64,000 nt of DNA from CAIYRG01 sp964446945 (lineage in GTDB: Bacteria > Pseudomonadota > Alphaproteobacteria > Micropepsales > Micropepsaceae). Numbering within the stretch: position 1 is the stretch's first letter; each line of letters starts with the position of its first letter. The stretch lies in NCBI GenBank assembly GCA_964446945.1, contig CAYUQO010000002.1, positions 372,001 to 436,000 of the forward strand. Direction: 5' to 3'. A program made the position numbers and the translations under genes. The notes under the pieces were generated by a model, which saw only the letters and a list, made by a program, of their open reading frames with translations, searched no databases and was not told the origin of the DNA. Positions 25,343-33,636 of the stretch are shown here, piece after piece.

Positions 25343-26230
25343 ATGGTGAATCTTTTCCGCACCGGCATTTTGATGGCTGCTTTGACAGCCATCTTTCTCG
25401 CCATCGGCTATCTGATCGGCGGCCCGTCGGGAATGGCGATTGCTTTCCTGTTCGGACTTGGAACCAATCTTTTCGCGTACTGGAATTCCGATCGCGCTGT
25501 GCTGGCGATGTATGGCGCGCAACAGGTCGACGAAACAACTGCGCCCGACCTTGTGCACCTCGTTCGGGTGCTGTCCGAAAATGCCGGCCTTCCGATGCCG
25601 CGAGTCTATATCGCAGACAATCCGCAGCCGAATGCATTCGCGACCGGACGCAGTCCGGAGCACGCAGCAGTCTGCGCCACAACCGGCATTCTGCAACGGC
25701 TGAATCAGGAGGAATTGGCCGGCGTGCTGGCACATGAGCTGTCGCACGTGAAAAATCGCGACACCCTGATCATGACGATCACCGCGACGTTCGCCGGCGC
25801 AATTTCCATGCTCGCGAATTTCCTGTTCTTCTTTGGCGGCGGCGGCATGGGCGAACGGCGCAACAATCCACTCGGAGGTATTGGCGCGCTGCTGGTGATG
25901 ATCCTTGCTCCGCTGGCCGCAGCCTTGGTCCAGATGGCAATCAGCCGTACGCGTGAATATGAAGCGGACCGGAGCGGTGCACTGCTGTCCGGCCGGCCTC
26001 TTTGGCTAGCATCGGCGCTGCGGCGGATTTCATCGGACGTCGAGGTCACTGAAAACCTTGCGGCGGAGGCGCATCCCGCAACCGCGCATATGTGCATCAT
26101 CAATCCGCTGCACGGCGGCGGCCTTGCCGGCCTGTTCTCTACCCATCCCTCGACCGAGGACCGGATCGCACGGCTTCGCGCCATGGCGAGTGATATGGGC
26201 CAGGCTCCGCAATCCGGCCCCTGGACTTGA
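25343..26230 (+). CDS. htpX: Membrane zinc metalloprotease HtpX
   Basis: A 295-residue M48B protease of the inner membrane that takes part in quality control of membrane proteins. Two N-terminal helices (MVNLFRTGILMAALTAIFLA and the segment after GGPSG) precede the catalytic HELSH (in LAGVLAHELSHVKNRDTL). Two more hydrophobic segments follow, then the third zinc ligand region EYEADRSGALLSG. It ends in THPSTEDRIARL, also typical. Its stop codon overlaps the TTG start of rsmB. Upstream in-frame sequence belongs to the antisense of the DUF1674 gene and was excluded. Confidence 0.94.
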   Translation: MVNLFRTGILMAALTAIFLAIGYLIGGPSGMAIAFLFGLGTNLFAYWNSDRAVLAMYGAQQVDETTAPDLVHLVRVLSENAGLPMPRVYIADNPQPNAFATGRSPEHAAVCATTGILQRLNQEELAGVLAHELSHVKNRDTLIMTITATFAGAISMLANFLFFFGGGGMGERRNNPLGGIGALLVMILAPLAAALVQMAISRTREYEADRSGALLSGRPLWLASALRRISSDVEVTENLAAEAHPATAHMCIINPLHGGGLAGLFSTHPSTEDRIARLRAMASDMGQAPQSGPWT

Positions 26231-27525
26231 TCGACAAACCTGCCGGCATTGCCGCACGGACGGCGGCGTTATCGGCGATTTCCGCTGTTTTGCGCCGAAA
26301 AGTGCCGCTGGAGCGCGCTTCAGCGGAGTCGATCGAATCCGCTCCGCTGCAAACTCGCGACAAGGGTTTCGCGCGCGCGCTCGCGACCGAAAGCTTCCGG
26401 CGTCTCGGTCAGATCGAGGCGGTGATCCGGCAATTCGTAAGTAAGCCGCCCGCGCCGCACCGGGCCGGTATGACACCGGAAATCCTGATCGGCGGAGCCT
26501 GTGAGCTGCTGTTCCTCAAAACAGCACCGCATGCGGCAGTCGACGCAGCCAATCGCCTTGCGCAGGCTGATCCCGGTGCAGTGCATTTCAAACCGCTGAT
26601 CAATGCAGTGCTGCGGCGGATATCGCGCGAGAGCGAGTCCATCATTCGCGCGCAGGATGCAGCTCGGCTCAACACCCCCGATTGGCTCTGGCCGCGTTGG
26701 CTCTCGGCTTTCGGGGAAGACACCGCACGCGCAATTGCAGAGATGCATATGCACATCCCACCGCTGGATTTGGCATATGCCGGCGAATCGCGTCCCGAAA
26801 TTGCTGGCGGGGTAGAACTTGCACCCGGACGTCTGCGGCTGGATCGTGCCGGCCGCGTCGAGGAACTTCCCGGATACAGCGAAGGCCGGTGGTGGGTGCA
26901 GGATTTTTCCGCTTCGCTACCTGCGCGGTTGCTCCGAGATGTTGCGGGTAGGCGAGTGCTGGATCTCTGTGCTGCGCCCGGAGGCAAAACGGCGCAGCTC
27001 TGCGCAGCCGGCGCACAGGTAACGGCGGTGGATTTGTCGCCCGAGCGCCTGAATGTGCTGGGGGAAAATCTTCGCCGCCTCAATCTCTATGCGGAAATTG
27101 TCGCAGCGGATATTCGCGACTGGCGGCCATCGCAAACGGCGCCGTTCGTCTTTCTCGATGCACCGTGCACGGCGACAGGGACTATCCGCCGCCATCCCGA
27201 TCTCCCGTGGGTCAAGAGCGCGGCCGACGTCGATATCTGTGCCACGCTGCAGCAGGAACTGATCGAAGCGGCCGCCGAAATGACCGCCCCTGGTGGCATT
27301 CTCATTTATGCCGTGTGCTCGCTGGAAGCGGAAGAATGCGTCGAGCAAGTTGCCGCATTCCTGCGCCGCAACACGGGTTTTCGGCGTGAAGCAATCCTGC
27401 CGGACGAAGTGTTCGATCCTTCGTTCGTCACTCCGGAAGGGGACCTCAAGACGCTTCCTTGTCTCTGGCCAGACAAAGGCGGCATGGACGGATTTTTTGC
27501 AGCACGGCTGAGAAGGAACGGTTGA
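26227..27525 (+). CDS. rsmB: 16S rRNA (cytosine-967-C5)-methyltransferase RsmB
   Basis: A 432-residue rRNA methyltransferase. The N-terminal NusB-like RNA-binding domain (about 10-145) is followed by the NOL1/NOP2/Sun catalytic domain. SAM binding is shown by LDLCAAPGGKTAQL. The two catalytic cysteines are in DAPCTATGTIRRHP (motif IV) and LIYAVCSLEAEE (motif VI). The start is a TTG overlapping the htpX stop (TTGA), so translation is likely coupled. No better start is visible before conserved sequence begins. Confidence 0.9.
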   Translation: MIDKPAGIAARTAALSAISAVLRRKVPLERASAESIESAPLQTRDKGFARALATESFRRLGQIEAVIRQFVSKPPAPHRAGMTPEILIGGACELLFLKTAPHAAVDAANRLAQADPGAVHFKPLINAVLRRISRESESIIRAQDAARLNTPDWLWPRWLSAFGEDTARAIAEMHMHIPPLDLAYAGESRPEIAGGVELAPGRLRLDRAGRVEELPGYSEGRWWVQDFSASLPARLLRDVAGRRVLDLCAAPGGKTAQLCAAGAQVTAVDLSPERLNVLGENLRRLNLYAEIVAADIRDWRPSQTAPFVFLDAPCTATGTIRRHPDLPWVKSAADVDICATLQQELIEAAAEMTAPGGILIYAVCSLEAEECVEQVAAFLRRNTGFRREAILPDEVFDPSFVTPEGDLKTLPCLWPDKGGMDGFFAARLRRNG

Positions 27526-27587
27526 CAACCACTCGACGCGATTTGTGAATAGCTTTAATCTTACGGTTGAAGTTGGCGAGGCGTCGC

Positions 27588-27878
27588 ATGACTTACGACA
27601 CGTTGCCCGTGGAATCCGAAGCTTCGCCGGACGCTCCGCAGATCATCAGATTTCGCCGATTGCCAACGCCTGAGGAGCGGAATTATCTCGCGCGCGGACT
27701 GGACCAGCCCGGAGGAAAGCTTCCGTTGTTCGACCTTGACGGTCGCCCGGTTCATCCGTCGCTCGTGCGCAGCTGCCTTGCCAGGGGCTGGGTCGTGCCG
27801 TGGTTTGCCAATCCGCTGAAACCTGATTGGCTGGTTTGCAAACTGACGGAGAAAGGCCGGCATGTCCTTACCGGCTGA
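27588..27878 (+). CDS. Small protein of unknown function
   Basis: A 96-residue soluble protein with no signal peptide or membrane segment. The N-terminus is acidic; the middle has RFRRLPTPEERNYLARGLDQ, and the C-terminus CLARGWVVPWFANPLKPDWL then TEKGRHVLTG. That last block, ending in 'LTEKGR', is what one sees at the end of small winged-helix domains. A DNA-binding function is therefore possible, but this is only a resemblance. It follows rsmB on the same strand after 62 bases. Confidence 0.65.
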   Translation: MTYDTLPVESEASPDAPQIIRFRRLPTPEERNYLARGLDQPGGKLPLFDLDGRPVHPSLVRSCLARGWVVPWFANPLKPDWLVCKLTEKGRHVLTG

Positions 27879-27974
27879 GCAAATCACGTCGCCGAGAATG
27901 TCGCGTTGCGCCGGTAAATATTTCTACATATAAGTCTGCGCATAGCGAAGCCATATACATGAAGAACCTGTAGA

Positions 27975-29030
27975 ATGAACAGCATGGCGCCCGGGGGCCT
28001 TCCGCCAGGCCGGACAGAAACAGATGTCATCATTATTGGCGCCGGCCCAATCGGGCTGTTCGCTGTGTTCGAGCTGGGGTTGCTCGACCTCAAATGCCAC
28101 CTGATCGACATCCTCGACCGGCCGGGCGGGCAATGCACAGAGCTCTACCCCGAAAAACCGATTTATGACATCCCGGGCATCCCGGTCGTCACCGGTCAGG
28201 AGCTGACGGAACGGCTGATGCAACAGATAAAGCCGTTTGGGGCGCAGTTTCACTTCAGTGAAATGGCCGACCGGTTGCACCGGCTCGAGGACGGACGCTG
28301 GCAACTGTCGACGGACGCCGGGACGGTTCTGGTCGCGCCGGTGATCGTTGTTGCGGCAGGAGGCGGCAGTTTTGTCCCAAAGCGTCCACCGATTGCCGGG
28401 ATCGAGCAATATGAGGGCAAATCGGTTTTTTATGCCGTGCGGCGAATGGAGCAGTTCCGCGGGCGGGACGTGCTGATCGCAGGCGGTGGCGATTCCGCGC
28501 TGGACTGGACGCTCAATCTCGCGCCGGTCGCAAATCGCCTGACACTGGTGCATCACCGCGACGGGTTTCGCGCCGCACAGCACAATGTCAATCGCATGCG
28601 CGAATTGGCCGGTGAAGGCAAAATCAACTTTCACGTGGCGAGCGTGAAGGCGCTGCACGGCGCCGATGGCCAGCTTGAGGCGGTCACTCTGGCCGGAGCT
28701 GACAAGAAAGAATGGCGCCACGAAGCCAACGCCTTCCTCCCGTTTTTTGGGTTGACCATCAAACTGGGCCCAATTGCGGAATTCGGCCTCAACCTGCATG
28801 AGAACCTGATTCCGGTGGACACGGCGAAATTCGAAAGTTCGACGCCTGGGATATTCGCCATTGGCGACATCAACACCTATCCCGGCAAGCTGAAGCTCAT
28901 TCTCTCGGGCTTCCATGAAGCCGCGCTGATGGCGCAGGCGGCGTTCCACATCTGCCGCCCGAATGAGAAGCTGCGCTTCCAGTACACGACTTCGTCGTCG
29001 AACTTGCAGAAGAAGTTGGGCGTAGCTTAA
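27975..29030 (+). CDS. Ferredoxin--NADP+ reductase, thioredoxin-reductase-like type
   Basis: A 351-residue flavoprotein. The FAD site is DVIIIGAGPIGLFAVFELGL and the NADP site is RDVLIAGGGDSALDWTLNLA. A second FAD block is STPGIFAIGDINTYPGKLKL. There is no CxxC redox motif between the domains, which separates it from thioredoxin reductase and places it with the YumC-type ferredoxin reductases. The C-terminal extension (FQYTTSSSNLQKKLGV) is also family-like, stacking on the flavin. A 2Fe-2S ferredoxin gene starts ten bases downstream and is the likely partner. Confidence 0.92.
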   Translation: MNSMAPGGLPPGRTETDVIIIGAGPIGLFAVFELGLLDLKCHLIDILDRPGGQCTELYPEKPIYDIPGIPVVTGQELTERLMQQIKPFGAQFHFSEMADRLHRLEDGRWQLSTDAGTVLVAPVIVVAAGGGSFVPKRPPIAGIEQYEGKSVFYAVRRMEQFRGRDVLIAGGGDSALDWTLNLAPVANRLTLVHHRDGFRAAQHNVNRMRELAGEGKINFHVASVKALHGADGQLEAVTLAGADKKEWRHEANAFLPFFGLTIKLGPIAEFGLNLHENLIPVDTAKFESSTPGIFAIGDINTYPGKLKLILSGFHEAALMAQAAFHICRPNEKLRFQYTTSSSNLQKKLGVA

Positions 29031-29040
29031 TTCCCCAGCC

Positions 29041-29349
29041 ATGAAGATTATTGCAACCGATCGCAAAGGGGCCGTGCACGAGGTCGAAGGCACCTTGGGC
29101 TGGACCGTCATGGAAGCGCTGCGGGATGCCGGACTGCCGGTGGCCGCCGAATGTGGTGGCGCCTGCGCTTGTGCAACTTGTCATGTCTATGTCAGCGAGG
29201 AATGGTTCGCGAAGCTGAACCCGCCCTCGCCGGAAGAACTCGACATGCTCGACATGGCGGTGGCCGTGGAGTCGAACTCCCGTTTATCGTGCCAGATTCG
29301 ATGCGATCAGACCCTCGACGGCATCACCGTCACCATAGCTCCGGAATAG
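29041..29349 (+). CDS. Adrenodoxin-type 2Fe-2S ferredoxin
   Basis: A 102-residue plant/vertebrate-fold ferredoxin. The cluster ligands are Cys38, Cys44, Cys47 and Cys84 (C-x5-C-x2-C and a distal C in SRLSCQIRC). The acidic helix PPSPEELDMLDM is the partner-docking region of the adrenodoxin/putidaredoxin group. Placed directly after the reductase gene, it most likely receives electrons from that enzyme. It could feed a monooxygenase or, like other bacterial adrenodoxins, an iron-sulfur or heme pathway. No P450 is in the window. Confidence 0.93.
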   Translation: MKIIATDRKGAVHEVEGTLGWTVMEALRDAGLPVAAECGGACACATCHVYVSEEWFAKLNPPSPEELDMLDMAVAVESNSRLSCQIRCDQTLDGITVTIAPE

Positions 29350-29488
29350 GTCCGGACTTCCGAAAGTCATAGTTTCGTCACGCGAATCCGACAGCTTTGG
29401 CTATGGCAATCGCCGCCAACGGGCGATACATTGTGCCAAGGCGTTATTTTGCTGAGGAGATTCGCGCCTTCAGTCAAAGGTTCCCGCG

Positions 29489-30046
29489 GTGCTAGCCGAG
29501 CGCTTTCCGGAGAACTGCCCGGCTCTTGTGCTCAATGCCGATTACCGGCCGTTGAGTTATTTTCCGCTGTCGCTTTGGTCGTGGCAGGACGCCATCAAGG
29601 CAGTGTTCCTCGACCGCGTGAACATTGTCGCGGAATATGAACGGATCGTTCGTTCAGCCAATTTCCAGATGAAATTGCCGTCGGTGGTGTCGTTGAAGAC
29701 CTATGTCAAACCGATGCGCAATCCGGCCTTCACCCGGTTCAATGTGTTCCTGCGCGACCGATTCCAATGCCAGTATTGCGGCGCCAAGGACGATCTGACT
29801 TTTGACCATGTGGTTCCACGCTCACGCGGTGGCCGTACCACCTGGGAAAACGTGGTCGCCGCCTGCGCCCCATGCAATCTGATCAAGGGTGGACATTTGC
29901 CGCATCGGGCCGGCATGCATCCGCGCATCCCGCCGCACAAACCCACAGTATCCGAATTGCAAAATAACGGGCGCATGTTCCCGCCCAATTACCTGCACGA
30001 TTCCTGGACCGACTATTTGTATTGGGACATCGTGCTGGATCCATAA
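29489..30046 (+). CDS. HNH endonuclease family protein
   Basis: A 185-residue protein with a zinc-bound HNH nuclease motif: CQYCGAKDDLTFDHVVPRSR followed by GG, TWENVVAAC and CNLIKGG. The N-terminus (CPALVLNADYRPLSYFPLSL) and the C-terminal DYLYWDIVLDP are shared by a broadly conserved chromosomal HNH family in proteobacteria. It is not obviously part of a mobile element. The GTG start has AAAGG about eight bases upstream. No methylase or phage gene is adjacent, so a restriction role is not supported. Confidence 0.87.
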   Translation: MLAERFPENCPALVLNADYRPLSYFPLSLWSWQDAIKAVFLDRVNIVAEYERIVRSANFQMKLPSVVSLKTYVKPMRNPAFTRFNVFLRDRFQCQYCGAKDDLTFDHVVPRSRGGRTTWENVVAACAPCNLIKGGHLPHRAGMHPRIPPHKPTVSELQNNGRMFPPNYLHDSWTDYLYWDIVLDP

Positions 30047-30126
30047 AATCTCACACATCCGGCGCTTGCGTTGGATGACGTGTTCCCGCAGTTTCCGCTG
30101 GTCCAGACCAGTCTTTGGGGGCCAAC

Positions 30127-31329
30127 ATGCCAGTCAAAAAGATGAGCGCCTTGCCGGCGCGACGCGGCGGCGCCAAAAAAGCCGCGGCTCGACGTTCCCG
30201 ATCTTCCGAAAACCTGTTGCTCGTTGCGACGCGCAAGGGCGCGTGGATTTTCCACGGCGATGCCGGCCGCAGGAACTGGCGCGCCGATGGTCCGCATTTC
30301 CTCGGCCAGATCGTCAACCATGTCGCGCTTGATCCGCGCGACGGCCGCACCATGCTCGCGGCCACGAGCACCGGGCATCTCGGCCCAACCATGCATCGCT
30401 CGACGGATTTCGGGCGCAGCTGGCAGGAAGCAAAACAACCGCCGGCCTTCGCCAAAGTACCAGAGGGCCAGACCGGACGCAGCGTCAAACACACATTCTG
30501 GCTCGCGCCGGGACATGCGAGCCAGCCTGGCGTCTGGTACGCCGGTACATCACCACAGGGACTTTTTCGTTCCGAGGATGGCGGCAATCATTGGCAGCCT
30601 TTCGGCGCCATCAATGACGACCCGCAATATCGCAAATGGATGGGCCAGGAACAGGACGGCACGCCGGACGGGCCAAAGCTGCACTCGATTACCATCGATC
30701 CGCGCGATCCGAAGCACATGTATATGGGAATGTCGGGCGGCGGCGCGCACGAATCACATGACGGCGGAAGAAGCTGGGCACCGCTCGCGAAAGGTCTGGA
30801 AGTGGTCGAAGGCTTCAATGCCGCCGACATGACATTCCACGATCCACATTGCATCCGCATTTGTCCGAGCAATCCCGACCGGCTCTATCAGCAGAACCAT
30901 TGTGGCATTTACCGCATCGACCGGCCGTCGGACGAATGGGTGCGAATTGGCAAGAACATGCCCGCGCGCGTCGGCGATATCGGGTTTCCGATGGTCGTGC
31001 ATCCTCGCGACGACAAAACCGTCTGGGTCCTGCCCATGGATGGTCAAACCGTCTGGCCGCGCACCAGCCCCGAAGGCAAGCCCTGCGTCTATCAGACGAC
31101 AAATGGCGGCAACACGTGGAAGCGCCGCGACACCGGCTTGCCGGAAAGCCAGGCGTGGTGGACGGTGAAACGTCAGGCGATGACCGCGGACGCGCATGAT
31201 CCGGTCGGGCTGTATTTCGGTACGACCAGCGGCGACATCTGGATGAGCCGCGATGAAGGCGGCAAATGGACCAATATCGCGCGGCACTTGCCGGAGATTT
31301 ACGCGATTGAAGCCGCGGTACGCGCGTAA
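30127..31329 (+). CDS. Asp-box (BNR/sialidase-like) beta-propeller protein
   Basis: A 400-residue protein with a basic Ala/Arg/Lys N-terminus and five S/T-x-D/N-x-G-x-x-W-type Asp boxes: STDFGRSW, SEDGGNHW, SHDGGRSW, TTNGGNTW and SRDEGGKW. This indicates a sialidase-fold beta-propeller. A signal peptide is not evident. The usual sialidase Arg triad and Tyr/Glu pair are not recognisable, so hydrolase activity should not be assumed. It is the first gene of a compact operon; the MoaD-like gene begins eight bases after it. Pairing of such propellers with MoaD/ThiS-like genes suggests a shared pathway. Confidence 0.8.
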   Translation: MPVKKMSALPARRGGAKKAAARRSRSSENLLLVATRKGAWIFHGDAGRRNWRADGPHFLGQIVNHVALDPRDGRTMLAATSTGHLGPTMHRSTDFGRSWQEAKQPPAFAKVPEGQTGRSVKHTFWLAPGHASQPGVWYAGTSPQGLFRSEDGGNHWQPFGAINDDPQYRKWMGQEQDGTPDGPKLHSITIDPRDPKHMYMGMSGGGAHESHDGGRSWAPLAKGLEVVEGFNAADMTFHDPHCIRICPSNPDRLYQQNHCGIYRIDRPSDEWVRIGKNMPARVGDIGFPMVVHPRDDKTVWVLPMDGQTVWPRTSPEGKPCVYQTTNGGNTWKRRDTGLPESQAWWTVKRQAMTADAHDPVGLYFGTTSGDIWMSRDEGGKWTNIARHLPEIYAIEAAVRA

Positions 31330-31337
31330 GACATCCG

Positions 31338-31595
31338 ATGAAGGTGCTGATTCCAACGCCGCTGCGCTCCTATACGGGTGCACGCGAAGTCGAAGCGGGC
31401 GGCGGATCGGTGGGCGAAGTGTTGTCCGAACTGGATCGGCGTTACCCCGGCTTCAGGTTTCGCATGGTCGATGAGCAAAACCGGGTGCGCCCGCATATCC
31501 GTGTATTCGTCAATGGCGAGCAGGTATTCGACTTGCGCCGGCCGCTCAGTCCATCCGACTCGATCCACATCGTCCAGGCGCTGAGTGGCGGTTGA
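31338..31595 (+). CDS. MoaD/ThiS-family ubiquitin-like sulfur carrier protein
   Basis: An 85-residue beta-grasp protein: MKVLIPTPLRSYTG start, VGEVLSELDRRYPGFRFRM helix, HIRVFVNGEQV strand, and DSIHIVQALSGG end. The free C-terminal Gly-Gly is the mark of proteins that are adenylated by an E1-like enzyme and carry sulfur as thiocarboxylate, or that modify other proteins. No moaE, thiG or E1 homologue is nearby, so a molybdopterin or thiamine role is not supported by context. Its stop shares a base with the CoA-transferase ATG (TGATG). Confidence 0.88.
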   Translation: MKVLIPTPLRSYTGAREVEAGGGSVGEVLSELDRRYPGFRFRMVDEQNRVRPHIRVFVNGEQVFDLRRPLSPSDSIHIVQALSGG

Positions 31596-32806
31596 TGGCT
31601 ACCTTGCCCACTGCTGCACCTTTGCCACTGGACGGAGTGCGCGTACTCGACGTCAGCCAGATCATGGCGGGACCGTTCTGTTCCATGCTGCTCGGCGACA
31701 TGGGCGCGGACGTGATCAAGATCGAGCCGCCGCCCGAAGGTGACCAGACGCGCCGCGCGATGGCCGCGAAGATGAAGGGCAAAGACAGCCTCGGTTTCTT
31801 CAATCTCAACCGCAACAAACGCAGCTTCGCGCTTGATCTCAAGACAGGCGCCGCGCGCGAAGTATTTTACCGGCTCGTGCAAACCGCGGACATCCTGGTG
31901 GAAAACTACCGCCCGGGCGTGACGCAGCGCCTCGGCATCGATTATGCAACGTTAAGCGCGGTCAATCCGCGGCTGATTTACGCCAGCATTTCGGGATTTG
32001 GACAGACCGGTCCCTGGGCCGGACGCCCGGGATTCGATTTGATCGCGCAGGCGATGTCGGGCGTAATGAGCGCCACAGGTCAGCCGGACGGTCCGCCGAC
32101 CAAGTCGGTCGTGCCGGTCTCCGACATAGGATGCGCGCTGTTTGCCGTGTACGGAATATTGTCGGCATTCATTCAGCGCACCAGGACCGGCCGGGGACAG
32201 TATATCGATGCGGCGCTGTTCGAAGCCGCGCTTGCGTTCTCGATCTGGGAGATCTCGGATTTCTGGGGAACTGGCAAGGTGCCGGCGCCGCTCGGCACCG
32301 CCAATCGCTTCAGTGCGCCCTATCAGGCCGTGCGGGCAAAGGATGGCTGGTTCGTATTGGGCGCCAACTCCAACCGGTTGTGGCAGAAATTATGCGAACT
32401 TCTCCAGCGTCCCGATCTCGCGGGGGACGCACGCTTCGCGACAATCGCGGGCCGGCTCCAGCATCGGCTCGCATTGATCGCGGAAATTGAAAAAAGTTTT
32501 GCCGCACGAAGCGTCAGCGAATGGGTGGACATATTGTTGACGGCCGGGATCCCGGCGGGACCGATCCTCAATTATGCCGAGGCGCTCAACAGCGAGCAGG
32601 TGCGTGAGCGGCAGGCCGTCATGGAGATCGATCATCCGGTTGAAGGACGGGTCAAATCTATCGGATTTCCGGTCAAGCTGTCGGAGACGGTTCAGCGCGT
32701 GCGGCGCCCACCACCGCTGCTCGGCGAACATAATGAAGAAATTCTCGATGAACTCGGCATCAGCAGCGAGTTGCGAAAACAGTTACGAAGCAGGGAGACG
32801 CCATGA
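31595..32806 (+). CDS. Family III CoA-transferase (CaiB/BaiF type)
   Basis: A 403-residue enzyme of the formyl-CoA/carnitine CoA-transferase family. The N-terminus LDGVRVLDVSQIMAGPFCSM and GDMGADVIKIEPP are diagnostic. The catalytic Asp is in PGFDLIAQAMSGVMSATG. Other blocks are NRNKRSFALDLKT and GRGQYIDAALFEA. It moves CoA between carboxylic acids, with substrate unknown. Translation is coupled on both sides: TGATG with the MoaD-like gene and ATGA with the crotonase gene. Confidence 0.9.
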   Translation: MATLPTAAPLPLDGVRVLDVSQIMAGPFCSMLLGDMGADVIKIEPPPEGDQTRRAMAAKMKGKDSLGFFNLNRNKRSFALDLKTGAAREVFYRLVQTADILVENYRPGVTQRLGIDYATLSAVNPRLIYASISGFGQTGPWAGRPGFDLIAQAMSGVMSATGQPDGPPTKSVVPVSDIGCALFAVYGILSAFIQRTRTGRGQYIDAALFEAALAFSIWEISDFWGTGKVPAPLGTANRFSAPYQAVRAKDGWFVLGANSNRLWQKLCELLQRPDLAGDARFATIAGRLQHRLALIAEIEKSFAARSVSEWVDILLTAGIPAGPILNYAEALNSEQVRERQAVMEIDHPVEGRVKSIGFPVKLSETVQRVRRPPPLLGEHNEEILDELGISSELRKQLRSRETP

Positions 32807-33573
32807 CGGGCCGGGTGACGTACAGCAAATCCGGCGCGACAGGTTTCGTGCTCTTCGACCGGCCCGAAGCGCGCAATGCCATAACCTGGGACATGTATGA
32901 ACAACTTGGCGCCGCGTGCCGGGCGATCTCCGCCGACCGCGAAGTGCGTGTTGCCGTGTTCCGCGGCGCGGGCGGCAGCTTCGCCGCCGGAACCGATATT
33001 GCGCAGTTTCTGGAATTCACCGGCAGCGAAAGCGGGATTGCCTATGAGCGGCAAATCGAAGCTTCGATTGAACTGATCGAGCGCATACCGAAGCCGGTGA
33101 TTGCAATCGTCGAGGGCAATTGCGTTGGTGGCGGGCTGATCATCGCCACCGCCTGCGATCTCAGGATCGCCACTCCAAATGCGAGGTTCGGAGTTCCCAT
33201 CGCACGCACCCTGGGCAATTGCCTGTCGCCAAGGAATGTCTCACGGCTTTTGCAGCATTTCGGCGCAGCACGAACCAAACGGATGCTGCTATTTGCCGAG
33301 CTGATGGGCATCAAAGAAGCCGAGAGTTGCGGTTTTGTCGCGCAGGTCGTGGAGAGTTCCGAACTCGAAAGCGTCGCAGGCGAGCTTTGCACCAGAATTG
33401 CCGCGCAGGCCCCCGTCACCATGATGGCGGCGAAAGAAATGGTTCGCCGCATTGGAACCGCTATCGCGCCCGATTGCGATGATCTTATCCGGCAGGTTTA
33501 CGGCAGCGGCGATTTTCAGGAAGGCGTGCAGGCCTTCGTCACCAAGCGGAAGCCAAATTGGCGGGGCGAATGA
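32803..33573 (+). CDS. Crotonase-fold protein without the hydratase glutamates
   Basis: A 256-residue crotonase-superfamily protein. The two oxyanion-hole segments are present (GGSFAAGTDIAQ and GNCVGGGLIIATACDLRIA). In rat enoyl-CoA hydratase Glu144 and Glu164 do the chemistry, within GGGCE and FGQPE. Here the aligned residues are Ile113 (GGGLI) and Ile133 (FGVPI). A classical hydratase reaction is therefore unlikely; another acyl-CoA reaction, such as decarboxylation, hydrolysis or dehalogenation-type chemistry, must be considered. Last gene of the four-gene operon, overlapping the CoA-transferase by four bases (ATGA). Confidence 0.85.
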   Translation: MTGRVTYSKSGATGFVLFDRPEARNAITWDMYEQLGAACRAISADREVRVAVFRGAGGSFAAGTDIAQFLEFTGSESGIAYERQIEASIELIERIPKPVIAIVEGNCVGGGLIIATACDLRIATPNARFGVPIARTLGNCLSPRNVSRLLQHFGAARTKRMLLFAELMGIKEAESCGFVAQVVESSELESVAGELCTRIAAQAPVTMMAAKEMVRRIGTAIAPDCDDLIRQVYGSGDFQEGVQAFVTKRKPNWRGE

Positions 33574-33636
33574 ATCGCGCATGACATTCGCACTCTGGCC
33601 CGTTTAATGTCCACCCGAACAGACAAGGCTACGATT

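Noticed and set aside
27924..29111. A 395-codon minus-strand frame opposite the ferredoxin reductase
   Set aside because: Antisense to a gene with complete FAD and NADP motifs; long only because of GC-rich codon bias.
29489..30046. Restriction or homing nuclease
   Set aside because: No methyltransferase, intron or mobile context; the protein belongs to a widespread chromosomal HNH family.
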